Source of the DNA: Candidatus Methanoperedens sp.
GTDB lineage: Archaea > Halobacteriota > Methanosarcinia > Methanosarcinales > Methanoperedenaceae
DNA length: 10,880 nucleotides
NCBI GenBank assembly: GCA_027460605.1
Contig: JAPZAN010000105.1
Span: forward strand, 1-10,880
Direction of reading: 5' to 3'
Under the pieces are notes generated by a model. It was not told the DNA's origin. It saw only the letters and a program-made list of their open reading frames with translations, and searched no databases. The position numbers were made by a program, and so were the translations under genes. Numbering within the stretch: position 1 is the stretch's first letter; the number at the start of each line of letters is the position of its first letter. Shown here piece by piece: positions 1 through 5,950 of the stretch.

Positions 1-9
1 AATAAAAGT

Positions 10-240
10 TCACTTTATCTTTAGCATATCACTCGCTATCTTCGCGTTCATGAGATAATCATCAACCGAAGCAAGTACCGTACCAACCTTATCCCCTTCG
101 AACATTACCGTAACCGAATTTCCATCAACGATGGTTTTCATCCCTGAAACGTTATCAGGCGCCAATGATTGGGCTATGATATTGACAAGCTCGTCGGCTT
201 TTTCACTTTTCAAGGCCAATTTTCCTTTAATTCTCATCAT
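10..240 (-). CDS. pcc1: KEOPS complex subunit Pcc1
   Basis: This 76-aa protein matches the small Pcc1 family in length and pattern. An N-terminal strand (RIKGKLAL) is followed by a helix, an NVSG turn, a central strand pair (SVTVMFEGD) and a C-terminal helix ending in DYLMNAKIASDMLKI. Pcc1 is the dimerising subunit of KEOPS, the complex (Kae1, Bud32, Cgi121, Pcc1) that makes the universal t6A37 modification on ANN-decoding tRNAs; it contacts Kae1. The gene starts in an ATGA overlap with the upstream DHH gene stop, so it is probably translationally coupled to it. A second ATG follows immediately (MM), leaving the exact start uncertain by one codon. In related archaea this gene follows rps15 and the DHH gene and often precedes the S3Ae gene, which would lie beyond this edge. 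Family assignment rests on pattern and context. Confidence 0.85.
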   Translation of the reverse strand: MMRIKGKLALKSEKADELVNIIAQSLAPDNVSGMKTIVDGNSVTVMFEGDKVGTVLASVDDYLMNAKIASDMLKIK

Positions 241-1556
241 GCTTTTGCCTTCAACTGCTTTTCGATAATAGAATCCGCAATATCTATGAACTTCATCGCA
301 GTCCCTTTTGGTATTGTAGCGCCTGAAGCTATGTCATGCCCTCCGCCCATGCCTCCCACTGATGCGGATGCCTCGCGCATCGCTGCCGCAAGGTCAAGCC
401 CCGCAGCCACCAGTTTCCTTGTTCCCCGGGCTGAAACCTTAATCTTTCCCTCAACCTCGTTAAGTGTAATAAAAGGCTTATCCGGATAGAGATAACGGGT
501 CATGGTGCCGGCGATTATTCCTGTTCCGCCTGAATCGTCAAGGAGCACGTACCTGAAATTCCGCGCCGATTTGATTTGCGCCTGCGCTTTCTTTATTGTT
601 TTGATTAAATTATGCTGGTGCTCACGGGTAATTGCCCTGGCTTCATCGACTGCTGATGCATCCCTCATACAAAGCGCAAGGCCAAGACCCGCTTTCTCAT
701 CTTTCCCGCAGGCGTTCATGATATTCACAAAATCGTAGATATTAGGCACAACTTCATTGTTCAGGGTGTAACAATCGCCGATTACTGATTCGATAGCCGG
801 GACATTGCCCTGCTTTGCGAGTTTAAGGACAATAGCCGAGGAAAGTTTAATCGATTGTTCTTCAGAAAGTTCAGCCAAACGGCCTTTTACTTCCAGTTTA
901 TCAAGGAACTCCCTGATTTTTTCCCTGTCACCGGTAATATCCAGATAAGGCTCAAAGCCGTATTCCAGTAATTCCGGAACGGGGTCATCGCCCATTCTCA
1001 GCCCTTTTCTGATAGTCACAGCCTTTTTCCCGATAGCTTCATCAAGGATGAATTTATTCCCGCCCTTCATTGGCTGCTTATCCCCGATTGCCCCGGCAAG
1101 CGCAAGCCCCGCGAGGTCGGTGTTCTCACCCATCTTCCGTGCTACCATGTATGCTCCGCACGAAGCGCATAATTCAGACGAACCGTCAATGCCGGCAAGG
1201 TGAGGGTTAAAATGAACGTGGTCCAGTTTCCCGGTGGGTTTGTGATGGTCGATAATAATCGCTTTTTTTATCTTTGAAGTAAGTTCAACCTGCCCGCTTC
1301 CCATATCGCACAGGATGACAGTGCCGTGGAATGTTTTTTCTATTAAGTCGATTGTTGACTGGTCAAACTGGCTCACAATAGTGGCCTGGAAGATTATCCC
1401 GCTCCGGCACAATGCATTGCACATGATGCCGGCAGCGGATAATCCATCTGCATCGTTATGGGAAACCAGCCTGACTATCTTATTTTCAAGTATAGCGTCT
1501 GCTGCCTGCTTACTTAACTCCTCAAGCTCAACAAGGCTTTCCTTTCCATCATTCAT
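237..1556 (-). CDS. DHH-family phosphoesterase, archaeal RecJ-like (GAN-type) nuclease
   Basis: The 439-aa protein has the full DHH/DHHA1 layout. Motif I is HNDADG (33-38), motif II is CDMGSG (83-88), the signature DHH is at 103-105 in IIDHHKPTG, and a GD motif IV sits at 158-159. A helical linker spans about 180-330. The C-terminal DHHA1 substrate-binding domain contains SGGTGIIAG (342-350) and GGMGGGH (401-407). The aspartates and histidines expected to bind Mn2+ are intact, so it should be an active nuclease or phosphodiesterase. Archaeal relatives include RecJ-like single-strand exonucleases, and the GINS-associated nuclease (GAN) that works with the replicative helicase; which role applies cannot be told from sequence alone. 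The gene lies 6 nt after rps15 and overlaps pcc1 by 4 nt, an order conserved in many archaea. There is no clear Shine-Dalgarno sequence before its ATG, which fits coupling to rps15 translation. Confidence 0.88.
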   Translation of the reverse strand: MNDGKESLVELEELSKQAADAILENKIVRLVSHNDADGLSAAGIMCNALCRSGIIFQATIVSQFDQSTIDLIEKTFHGTVILCDMGSGQVELTSKIKKAIIIDHHKPTGKLDHVHFNPHLAGIDGSSELCASCGAYMVARKMGENTDLAGLALAGAIGDKQPMKGGNKFILDEAIGKKAVTIRKGLRMGDDPVPELLEYGFEPYLDITGDREKIREFLDKLEVKGRLAELSEEQSIKLSSAIVLKLAKQGNVPAIESVIGDCYTLNNEVVPNIYDFVNIMNACGKDEKAGLGLALCMRDASAVDEARAITREHQHNLIKTIKKAQAQIKSARNFRYVLLDDSGGTGIIAGTMTRYLYPDKPFITLNEVEGKIKVSARGTRKLVAAGLDLAAAMREASASVGGMGGGHDIASGATIPKGTAMKFIDIADSIIEKQLKAKA

Positions 1557-1562
1557 CGAGAT

Positions 1563-2021
1563 TTATCTTGAAATCAGCATCTCAGCTTTCTGGATGGAAT
1601 AACTCCATTCTGCTGGAAGCACGCCTTCACGGTGATAATATTTTTGAAGTCTCCTGATCTTTGACTCCATGTTATTAAGAGCTCTCTTGTTGTGTACATC
1701 CTTGGGGTTCCTGTCTGTGTGTTTTTTAAGTTCAAGGACATTTATTATCAGGTTATGAATATCCTCAGGCACCTTGGGAGCCACATTTTTTTCCTTCATG
1801 ACAGCCCCGATCTTTTTCCCGGTTACAAGACCGGCATCAGGGACTCCATAACGGTCTCTTAAAGTCATGCCGATCTCGCTTCCGCTTTTTCCCTGCGATG
1901 CGAGCTGCGCAACTAAAGTTTCAATCTCTTCCTTATTTGAATTTGACCACTTTGGCGGCTCGGTTCTGACTGGTCTTTTGGAACCTGCCTTTCCTTTCCT
2001 GCGTGTATGCATTTTTGCCAT
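1563..2021 (-). CDS. rps15: 30S ribosomal protein S15 (archaeal S15P/S13e)
   Basis: The 152-aa length and the basic N-terminus MAKMHTRRKGKAGSKRP are typical of archaeal/eukaryotic S15, which carries an extension before the bacterial-like core. The middle shows the family motif GMTLRDRYGVPD (51-62). The rRNA-binding C-terminal core has the conserved H-x-x-x-N-x-KD...NKR spacing (101-113), followed by ESKIRRLQKYY (119-129). The protein binds 16S rRNA in the small-subunit platform. The ATG at 2021 is supported by a GGAG 8 nt upstream on the minus strand (2033-2030). An internal ATG at residue 4 is possible but farther from this site. It is the first gene of the rps15-DHH-pcc1 operon. Confidence 0.95.
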   Translation of the reverse strand: MAKMHTRRKGKAGSKRPVRTEPPKWSNSNKEEIETLVAQLASQGKSGSEIGMTLRDRYGVPDAGLVTGKKIGAVMKEKNVAPKVPEDIHNLIINVLELKKHTDRNPKDVHNKRALNNMESKIRRLQKYYHREGVLPAEWSYSIQKAEMLISR

Positions 2022-2052
2022 TTAATTTTCTCCGATTATCATTATTTCATTG

Positions 2053-2060
2053 TTTATAAT
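2053..2060 (-). promoter_or_regulatory. Candidate TATA box for the rps15 operon
   Basis: Read on the minus strand this is ATTATAAA, about 32 nt before the rps15 ATG. An archaeal start site about 25 nt downstream would fall near 2031, giving a very short leader that would barely include the GGAG at 2033-2030. A second AT-rich patch near 2090 could serve instead and give a longer leader. No convincing BRE was seen. Confidence 0.35.
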
Positions 2061-2137
2061 AGCGAAGGTAATTCTTAATGGAGATGGTATGTTAAATAAT
2101 TTCCTATTAGCTGTTTTTATACTCATTTCCAGAGAGG

Positions 2138-2350
2138 ATGTATGAGACAAACCAACAGCAAGCAGAAGAAAGAAATGATTTCATAATTAAAAGATGTGCC
2201 ATTATCGCGCTGGATGAATATATTGCAGTTGAAGCCGCAAAAATAGTATTCAATACGAAGAATTATATCTTTGTATTACGTTTACATCCCGGGCAAAGAA
2301 GAAATGGATATACCAATTATGCTGAAGGAGCAATGATTTTTTCGAATTAA
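2138..2350 (+). pseudogene. Short ORF, possible relic of a PIN-domain (VapC-like) gene
   Basis: This is a 70-codon ORF in the 372-nt spacer between the divergent rps15 and homospermidine synthase genes. Residues 16-43 (FIIKRCAIIALDEYIAVEAA, then KIVFNTKN) resemble the stretch of PIN-domain toxins just before the third catalytic aspartate, where patterns such as I-LDE-IA-EAAKI--TK are common. The N-terminal strand with the first Asp, the following LADS-type motif and the last acidic motif are all absent. The C-terminal part (LRLHPGQRR onward) resembles nothing I know, and I found no clean continuation in the other frames. A GAGAGGATGT context precedes the ATG, so expression is not excluded. 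It may be a decayed toxin gene or a chance ORF. Confidence 0.25.
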
Positions 2351-2365
2351 GGAAAAATTTAAAAA
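2351..2365 (+). promoter_or_regulatory. Candidate BRE/TATA box for the homospermidine synthase operon
   Basis: A GGAAAAA BRE-like stretch runs into TTTAAAAA (2358-2365). A start site about 25 nt downstream would be near 2386, only about 8 nt before the ATG at 2394. There is no Shine-Dalgarno sequence in front of that ATG; the nearby CCTCC is the wrong strand. Together these suggest a nearly leaderless mRNA. Confidence 0.45.
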
Positions 2366-2393
2366 CTATGAATTATTATTAGACCTCCTGCGG

Positions 2394-3854
2394 ATGAAAA
2401 AAAGAATGAAAAAACAATTCAACAATAAAATCCTTATTATCGGCTATGGCTCGGTTTCACAATGCACCCTCCCAATTTTAATAGACAAAGTCGATGTTCC
2501 GCTAAAAAACATCACCCTGATTGATTTTGAAGACAAATCAAAAGCCCTGAAAAAATATACTGATCAGGGATTAAAATATGTTTGTGAAAAAATTACTCCG
2601 GATAATTTAGATCAGGTTTTATCAAAATATCTGGATAATGGGGGCTTGCTCATTGATTTAGCGTGGAATATCGGCGCCAATGATATTATAAAATGGTGCC
2701 ATGATCACAAAGTATTGTACGTTAATACTTCGGTTGAACTATGGGATCCTACTGAGGGAATTTTTACAAAAAGCCCATTTGAAAAGTCGCTCTACTGGCG
2801 TCAAATGCAATTACGTGAACTTTCCCGTGATTGGAAAGATGCACCAACCGCTGTTATCGACCATGGCGCTAATCCCGGCTTGATATCTCACTTCGTCAAG
2901 CAAGCCTTGCTGGATATTGCTGCGCGCATCAGTTTAGATAAGAAAGTTTCTCCGCAAGATGAAGAAGAAATTGCTCATCTTGCAAAAGACAGGGATTTTG
3001 CCCGACTGGCGAGGAAATTAGGAATAAAAGTGATCCATTGTAGCGAGCGAGATACTCAAATTGCAAACAGGCCAAAAGAGGTTAACGAATTTGTAGGGAC
3101 ATGGAGCATTGAAGGATTGCGGGAAGAAGGGACGGCTCCTGCTGAAATAGGTTGGGGAACGCATGAGAGCAAGTTGCCGCCCCTGGCGAATATACCTCCG
3201 TGCGGACCGAAAAATCAGATTTTCTTACCCCAGATGGGCATTAATACATGGGTCAGATCGTGGATACCGAATGAAGAAATTATCGGTATGATGATCCGCC
3301 ATGGTGAAGCATTTGGCCTTTCAGACCGGTTAACTGTTTGGGAAGATGGCAAGGCGATTTACCGGCCAACTGTAAATTATGCTTATATGCCCTGTCACGA
3401 TACACTTTCCTCGCTTTGGGAATTGCGCGGCCGGAATTACGAACTCCAGCCCAGGATCCGGATTATGACAAATGAAATTATATCCGGCGAGGATACCCTG
3501 GGGGCGCTCTTGATGGGTCATTCTTATAATTCCTGGTGGACGGGCAGCTCTTTGAGCATTGGCGAAGCCAGATCTCTCGCTCCCGGCCAGAACGCCACTA
3601 CCCTTCAGGTAGCGGCAGGTATTGTTGCTGCGGTACTCTGGATGCTTGAAAATCCGCGGGAAGGTATTAAATTGCCCGACGATCTGCCTCATGATTTTGT
3701 TCTGGATATTGCTAAACCGTATCTCGGAAAATTTATTTCCACTCCCTCGGACTGGACACCGCTTAAAAATCGCAAAATATTTTTCAAAGAAAACCCGGCA
3801 GCAAAATACAATCCCGATCCATGGCAAATTGAAAATTTTATTTTTATAGGTTAA
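2394..3854 (+). CDS. hss: Homospermidine synthase, bacterial type (NAD-dependent)
   Basis: The 486-aa protein matches bacterial homospermidine synthase (EC 2.5.1.44) end to end. The enzyme uses NAD+ to transfer an aminobutyl group from one putrescine (or spermidine) to another putrescine, giving sym-homospermidine. A Rossmann motif lies at residues 13-23 (ILIIGYGSVSQ). Family blocks follow: HGANPG (157-162), SERDTQ (217-222), GTWSIEG (235-241), PAEIGWGTHE (249-258), VRSW (287-290), YRPTVNYAYMPC (323-334), QNATTLQV (399-406) and DWTPL (453-457). By recalled alignment with the Blastochloris viridis enzyme, its active-site Asn162, Glu210 and Trp229 correspond to N160, E218 and W237, all conserved. 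ATG 2406 (residue 5) is an alternative start, as both keep the full Rossmann fold. An ornithine-decarboxylase-like gene follows directly and would supply putrescine. Archaea mostly lack this enzyme type, so acquisition from bacteria is likely. Confidence 0.92.
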   Translation: MKKRMKKQFNNKILIIGYGSVSQCTLPILIDKVDVPLKNITLIDFEDKSKALKKYTDQGLKYVCEKITPDNLDQVLSKYLDNGGLLIDLAWNIGANDIIKWCHDHKVLYVNTSVELWDPTEGIFTKSPFEKSLYWRQMQLRELSRDWKDAPTAVIDHGANPGLISHFVKQALLDIAARISLDKKVSPQDEEEIAHLAKDRDFARLARKLGIKVIHCSERDTQIANRPKEVNEFVGTWSIEGLREEGTAPAEIGWGTHESKLPPLANIPPCGPKNQIFLPQMGINTWVRSWIPNEEIIGMMIRHGEAFGLSDRLTVWEDGKAIYRPTVNYAYMPCHDTLSSLWELRGRNYELQPRIRIMTNEIISGEDTLGALLMGHSYNSWWTGSSLSIGEARSLAPGQNATTLQVAAGIVAAVLWMLENPREGIKLPDDLPHDFVLDIAKPYLGKFISTPSDWTPLKNRKIFFKENPAAKYNPDPWQIENFIFIG

Positions 3855-3888
3855 TAAGTAATAATTGTTAATAATATTGGATGCAACA

Positions 3889-5067
3889 ATGATCGAAAAG
3901 CAAAAAGAAATGTTAGAAAAAATTGCGCGAGAACATGGTACGCCGGTTTTTATCATATATCATGAAATGATCAGGGAGAATTATCGTGAATTCAGGGAAA
4001 AATTACCTGATGTCCAGGCATATTTTGCTGTCAAGGCCAATTCCAATCCTGAAATTATCAAAACCATGTATGATATGGGTGCAAGTTTTGACGTGGCTTC
4101 TTTCCCTGAATTTATGCTGGTTCATGATAATATCAAACTTTTGCCAGAGAAAGAACGGCAGGATTTTATCTGGGATAAAATTATTTATGCTAATACCATT
4201 AAGCCTGCCGAAGTCCTGGCCAAGTTAAACGAATATAAGATATTAGTTACTTTTGACAATATTGAAGAATTAAAAAAGATAAAAAAACATGCCCCTGATG
4301 TTGGTCTTGTTTTGAGGATCCGCGTCCCCAATACAGGATCTATGGTTGAGCTGTCTTCAAAATTTGGAGCCCATCCCGGAGAGGCGGTTGATCTTATCGC
4401 CGAAGCTGTGAATTTAGGGCTTGGAGTTGAAGGGATTAGTTTTCACGTCGGCAGCCAGTGCAATAATTTTGATAACTATTCGCAGGCTTTGAATTTCGCC
4501 TCCTCGATTTTCAAGGAAGCGGAATTAAGAAATTATCAAATTGGGTTTATTGACAGGGAAGGCAAAAAAAGAAAGGTTCTGGATATTGGCGGTGGCTTTC
4601 CGGTTAAGTACACGCCGGACGTAAAATCTTTTGCTACTTTAGCCAGGAAATTAAATTCGGAAATAAAACGTTTGTTCCCCAAGGATGATATTCAGGTCAT
4701 TGCCGAGCCGGGGAGATTTATGGTAGCGACGGCCTGTACCTTGGTCACGAAAATTGTTGGTAAGGCTGTTCGTGACGGGAAAACGTGCTATTACCTGGAT
4801 GACGGTGTTTACCATACTTTTTCAGGACAGGTTTTTGATCATCAGCATTATCCGCTGCATTCCATAAAGTGCGGAGAGAAAAAAGTTTGCGCTACGTTTG
4901 GCCCTACTTGCGACGCTTTCGATACTATTTCCCTGGCCGATGAGCTGCCTGAAGATCTGCAAATTGACGATTTGCTTTATGCTGAAAATATTGGTGCTTA
5001 TACAATCGCCTCAACCACCTATTTTAACGGTTTCCCACCTCCAAAAGTGGTGCATTTGAATAAATAA
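3889..5067 (+). CDS. Ornithine/lysine decarboxylase-like PLP enzyme (alanine-racemase fold)
   Basis: The product is 392 aa from the ATG at 3889; a TTG at 3865 would add 8 residues without known family features. It has the fold-type III decarboxylase layout: N-terminal PLP barrel, C-terminal beta domain. With ATG numbering, the PLP lysine is K49 (YFAVKANSNP), HVGSQ is at 186-190, the glycine loop GGGFP at 234-238 and EPGR at 273-276. DDGVY is at 304-308, the catalytic cysteine lies in GPTCDAFD (338-345) and the closing ENIGAYT at 366-372. DDGVY and GPTCD are the signatures of ornithine or lysine/ornithine decarboxylases, not of diaminopimelate or carboxynorspermidine decarboxylases. The likely reaction is ornithine to putrescine plus CO2. 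It lies 34 nt after homospermidine synthase, presumably in one operon, and would supply that enzyme's substrate. No strong Shine-Dalgarno precedes either start. Lysine as substrate is not excluded. Confidence 0.85.
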   Translation: MIEKQKEMLEKIAREHGTPVFIIYHEMIRENYREFREKLPDVQAYFAVKANSNPEIIKTMYDMGASFDVASFPEFMLVHDNIKLLPEKERQDFIWDKIIYANTIKPAEVLAKLNEYKILVTFDNIEELKKIKKHAPDVGLVLRIRVPNTGSMVELSSKFGAHPGEAVDLIAEAVNLGLGVEGISFHVGSQCNNFDNYSQALNFASSIFKEAELRNYQIGFIDREGKKRKVLDIGGGFPVKYTPDVKSFATLARKLNSEIKRLFPKDDIQVIAEPGRFMVATACTLVTKIVGKAVRDGKTCYYLDDGVYHTFSGQVFDHQHYPLHSIKCGEKKVCATFGPTCDAFDTISLADELPEDLQIDDLLYAENIGAYTIASTTYFNGFPPPKVVHLNK

Positions 5068-5121
5068 CGTGCATCAATAACGATTCCGGCACATGTAATA
5101 TATTTATGGGATAAACTTACG

Positions 5122-5499
5122 TTAAAACAGTTCCAGTTCTTCAAAAACTTCAAAATGGTCTTTATTAAAAGTGAATAATTTGAAACCCCGATTTATGGCA
5201 ACTGCTGCGATCATTGAATCAAATCTGGGAATCTTATTCCCTTTTTTCTCTGCTTTTACTTCAAGTTTTGCAGAGAGAGCTGCATCATCCTTCGTGAAAT
5301 CCACAACCTCAAGCAGCATTATTCTCTCGGATTTTTGCTTATCAGCATATTTATAAATACCATACAGGATTTCATGAAGATTCAGTGAAGTTAGGGAAAT
5401 GTCCTCTCCGGCGTCCTCGATTCTCTGCAAAGCGGCTGCCCCCTTCTCAGAGTTCTTATCGAAAATTTCAATAAGAACATCAGTATCAGCAAGGATCAA
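5122..5499 (-). CDS. vapC: VapC-type PIN-domain ribonuclease toxin
   Basis: This 125-aa protein carries the PIN-domain pattern. The N-terminal strand is MILADTDVLIEIF with D5 and D7. The second acidic position is E43 in SLNLHEILYG, the third D94 in PRFDSMIAA and the last D114 in FNKDHF, so the Mg2+/Mn2+ site of the nuclease is intact. VapC toxins typically cut tRNA or rRNA and are held inactive by VapB. The start is a TTG whose last two bases overlap the antitoxin stop (TTGA). AAGGAG ends 8 nt upstream of it, and the resulting MILADTD start fits the family exactly. The gene is convergent with the decarboxylase, 54 nt apart. The cellular target cannot be told from sequence. Confidence 0.88.
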   Translation of the reverse strand: MILADTDVLIEIFDKNSEKGAAALQRIEDAGEDISLTSLNLHEILYGIYKYADKQKSERIMLLEVVDFTKDDAALSAKLEVKAEKKGNKIPRFDSMIAAVAINRGFKLFTFNKDHFEVFEELELF

Positions 5500-5711
5500 T
5501 ACCTCATCTCCTTTCTTTTATCAGACAACTCTTTCAAAAGAGCTTCTTTATTCCTGAATTCAACAGAGCCTCTCAATTCTTTGAGTTTATCAATATTTTT
5601 TCGGGATTTTACGAGCCGTTCAAAAAAATTGCTGAAGCTCTCGTTTGTTCCCTTTATCGAGAGGAGCATTTTGTAAATATCTTCGCGGATAGTTATGGTC
5701 TTGGTCGTCAT
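5496..5711 (-). CDS. vapB: VapB-family antitoxin
   Basis: The 71-aa protein opens with MTTKTITIREDIYKMLLSIK, a ribbon-helix-helix-like DNA-binding start, and continues with ESFSNFFERLV, the hallmark of the VapB (DUF217) antitoxins of archaea. The charged C-terminal tail (KEALLKELSDKRKEMRY) would wrap the toxin. The reading frame is open upstream to 5909, but I chose the ATG at 5711: it starts the family domain, and a TATA box sits 24-31 nt upstream with no room for a longer transcript. That makes the mRNA effectively leaderless. The gene precedes vapC with a 4-base overlap. It probably represses its own promoter through the palindrome at 5720-5735. Confidence 0.85.
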   Translation of the reverse strand: MTTKTITIREDIYKMLLSIKGTNESFSNFFERLVKSRKNIDKLKELRGSVEFRNKEALLKELSDKRKEMRY

Positions 5712-5719
5712 AAGTAAAC

Positions 5720-5735
5720 ATATGTTTAAACATAT
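5720..5735. promoter_or_regulatory. Perfect 16-bp palindrome, candidate VapB operator
   Basis: The sequence ATATGTTTAAACATAT is a perfect inverted repeat, and overlapping it AAACATATGTTT (5717-5728) is a second perfect palindrome. AAACATAT therefore occurs twice in the same direction, 11 nt apart, with inverted partners. It lies between the vapB TATA box and the predicted start site, 9 nt before the ATG. A bound VapB or VapBC complex there would block transcription. This role is inferred from the position and the usual autoregulation of such pairs. Confidence 0.55.
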
Positions 5736-5742
5736 ATTTAAA
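5735..5742 (-). promoter_or_regulatory. TATA box of vapBC
   Basis: On the minus strand this reads TTTAAATA. Its centre is about 27 nt upstream of the vapB ATG, so transcription should begin at or within a few bases of the start codon. It abuts and partly overlaps the palindrome at 5720-5735. Confidence 0.5.
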
Positions 5743-5898
5743 ACAAGCGCATTCGTCTGAACACGTGCTGACCTATTCTGAATCGATCGGGATATGTTCT
5801 CCGCACGCGCCGGGTCTGCCAGCGGGGAGGGAAGGTATATTCTGAAACAAATTAATATGCCGATGTCGATGATAATTGTATCAAAAATGGCAAGAATA

Positions 5899-5944
5899 TA
5901 TTTATACAATGGAGGTTGCTAATATCTGAAATAAGTTAGAGGAG
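5899..5944 (+). promoter_or_regulatory. Promoter and ribosome binding site of the membrane-protein gene
   Basis: A TATTTATA box (5899-5906) predicts a start site near 5928. A strong GAGGAG Shine-Dalgarno (5939-5944) follows, 6 nt before the ATG at 5951. This short leader with a good ribosome site contrasts with the apparently leaderless starts of neighbouring genes. Confidence 0.5.
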
Positions 5945-5950
5945 TTAACA

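Noticed and set aside
169..738. Plus-strand frames across the DHH gene
   Set aside because: They are antisense to a gene whose catalytic motifs are all intact.
3865..3888. A TTG start for the decarboxylase
   Set aside because: It adds eight residues without family features and has no ribosome site; the ATG at 3889 already includes the full fold.
3330..3956. A 208-codon open frame on the minus strand
   Set aside because: It lies antisense to the end of homospermidine synthase and the start of the decarboxylase, both strongly supported, and its translation resembles no protein.
5068..5121. TATA-like AATATATTTATGG between the decarboxylase and vapC
   Set aside because: No gene begins at a suitable distance on either strand; it is probably just AT-rich convergent spacer.
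5712..5909. An N-terminal extension of VapB by 66 residues
   Set aside because: The frame is open, but it runs through the TATA box and palindrome and the extra residues match no VapB protein; the ATG at 5711 fits the family.
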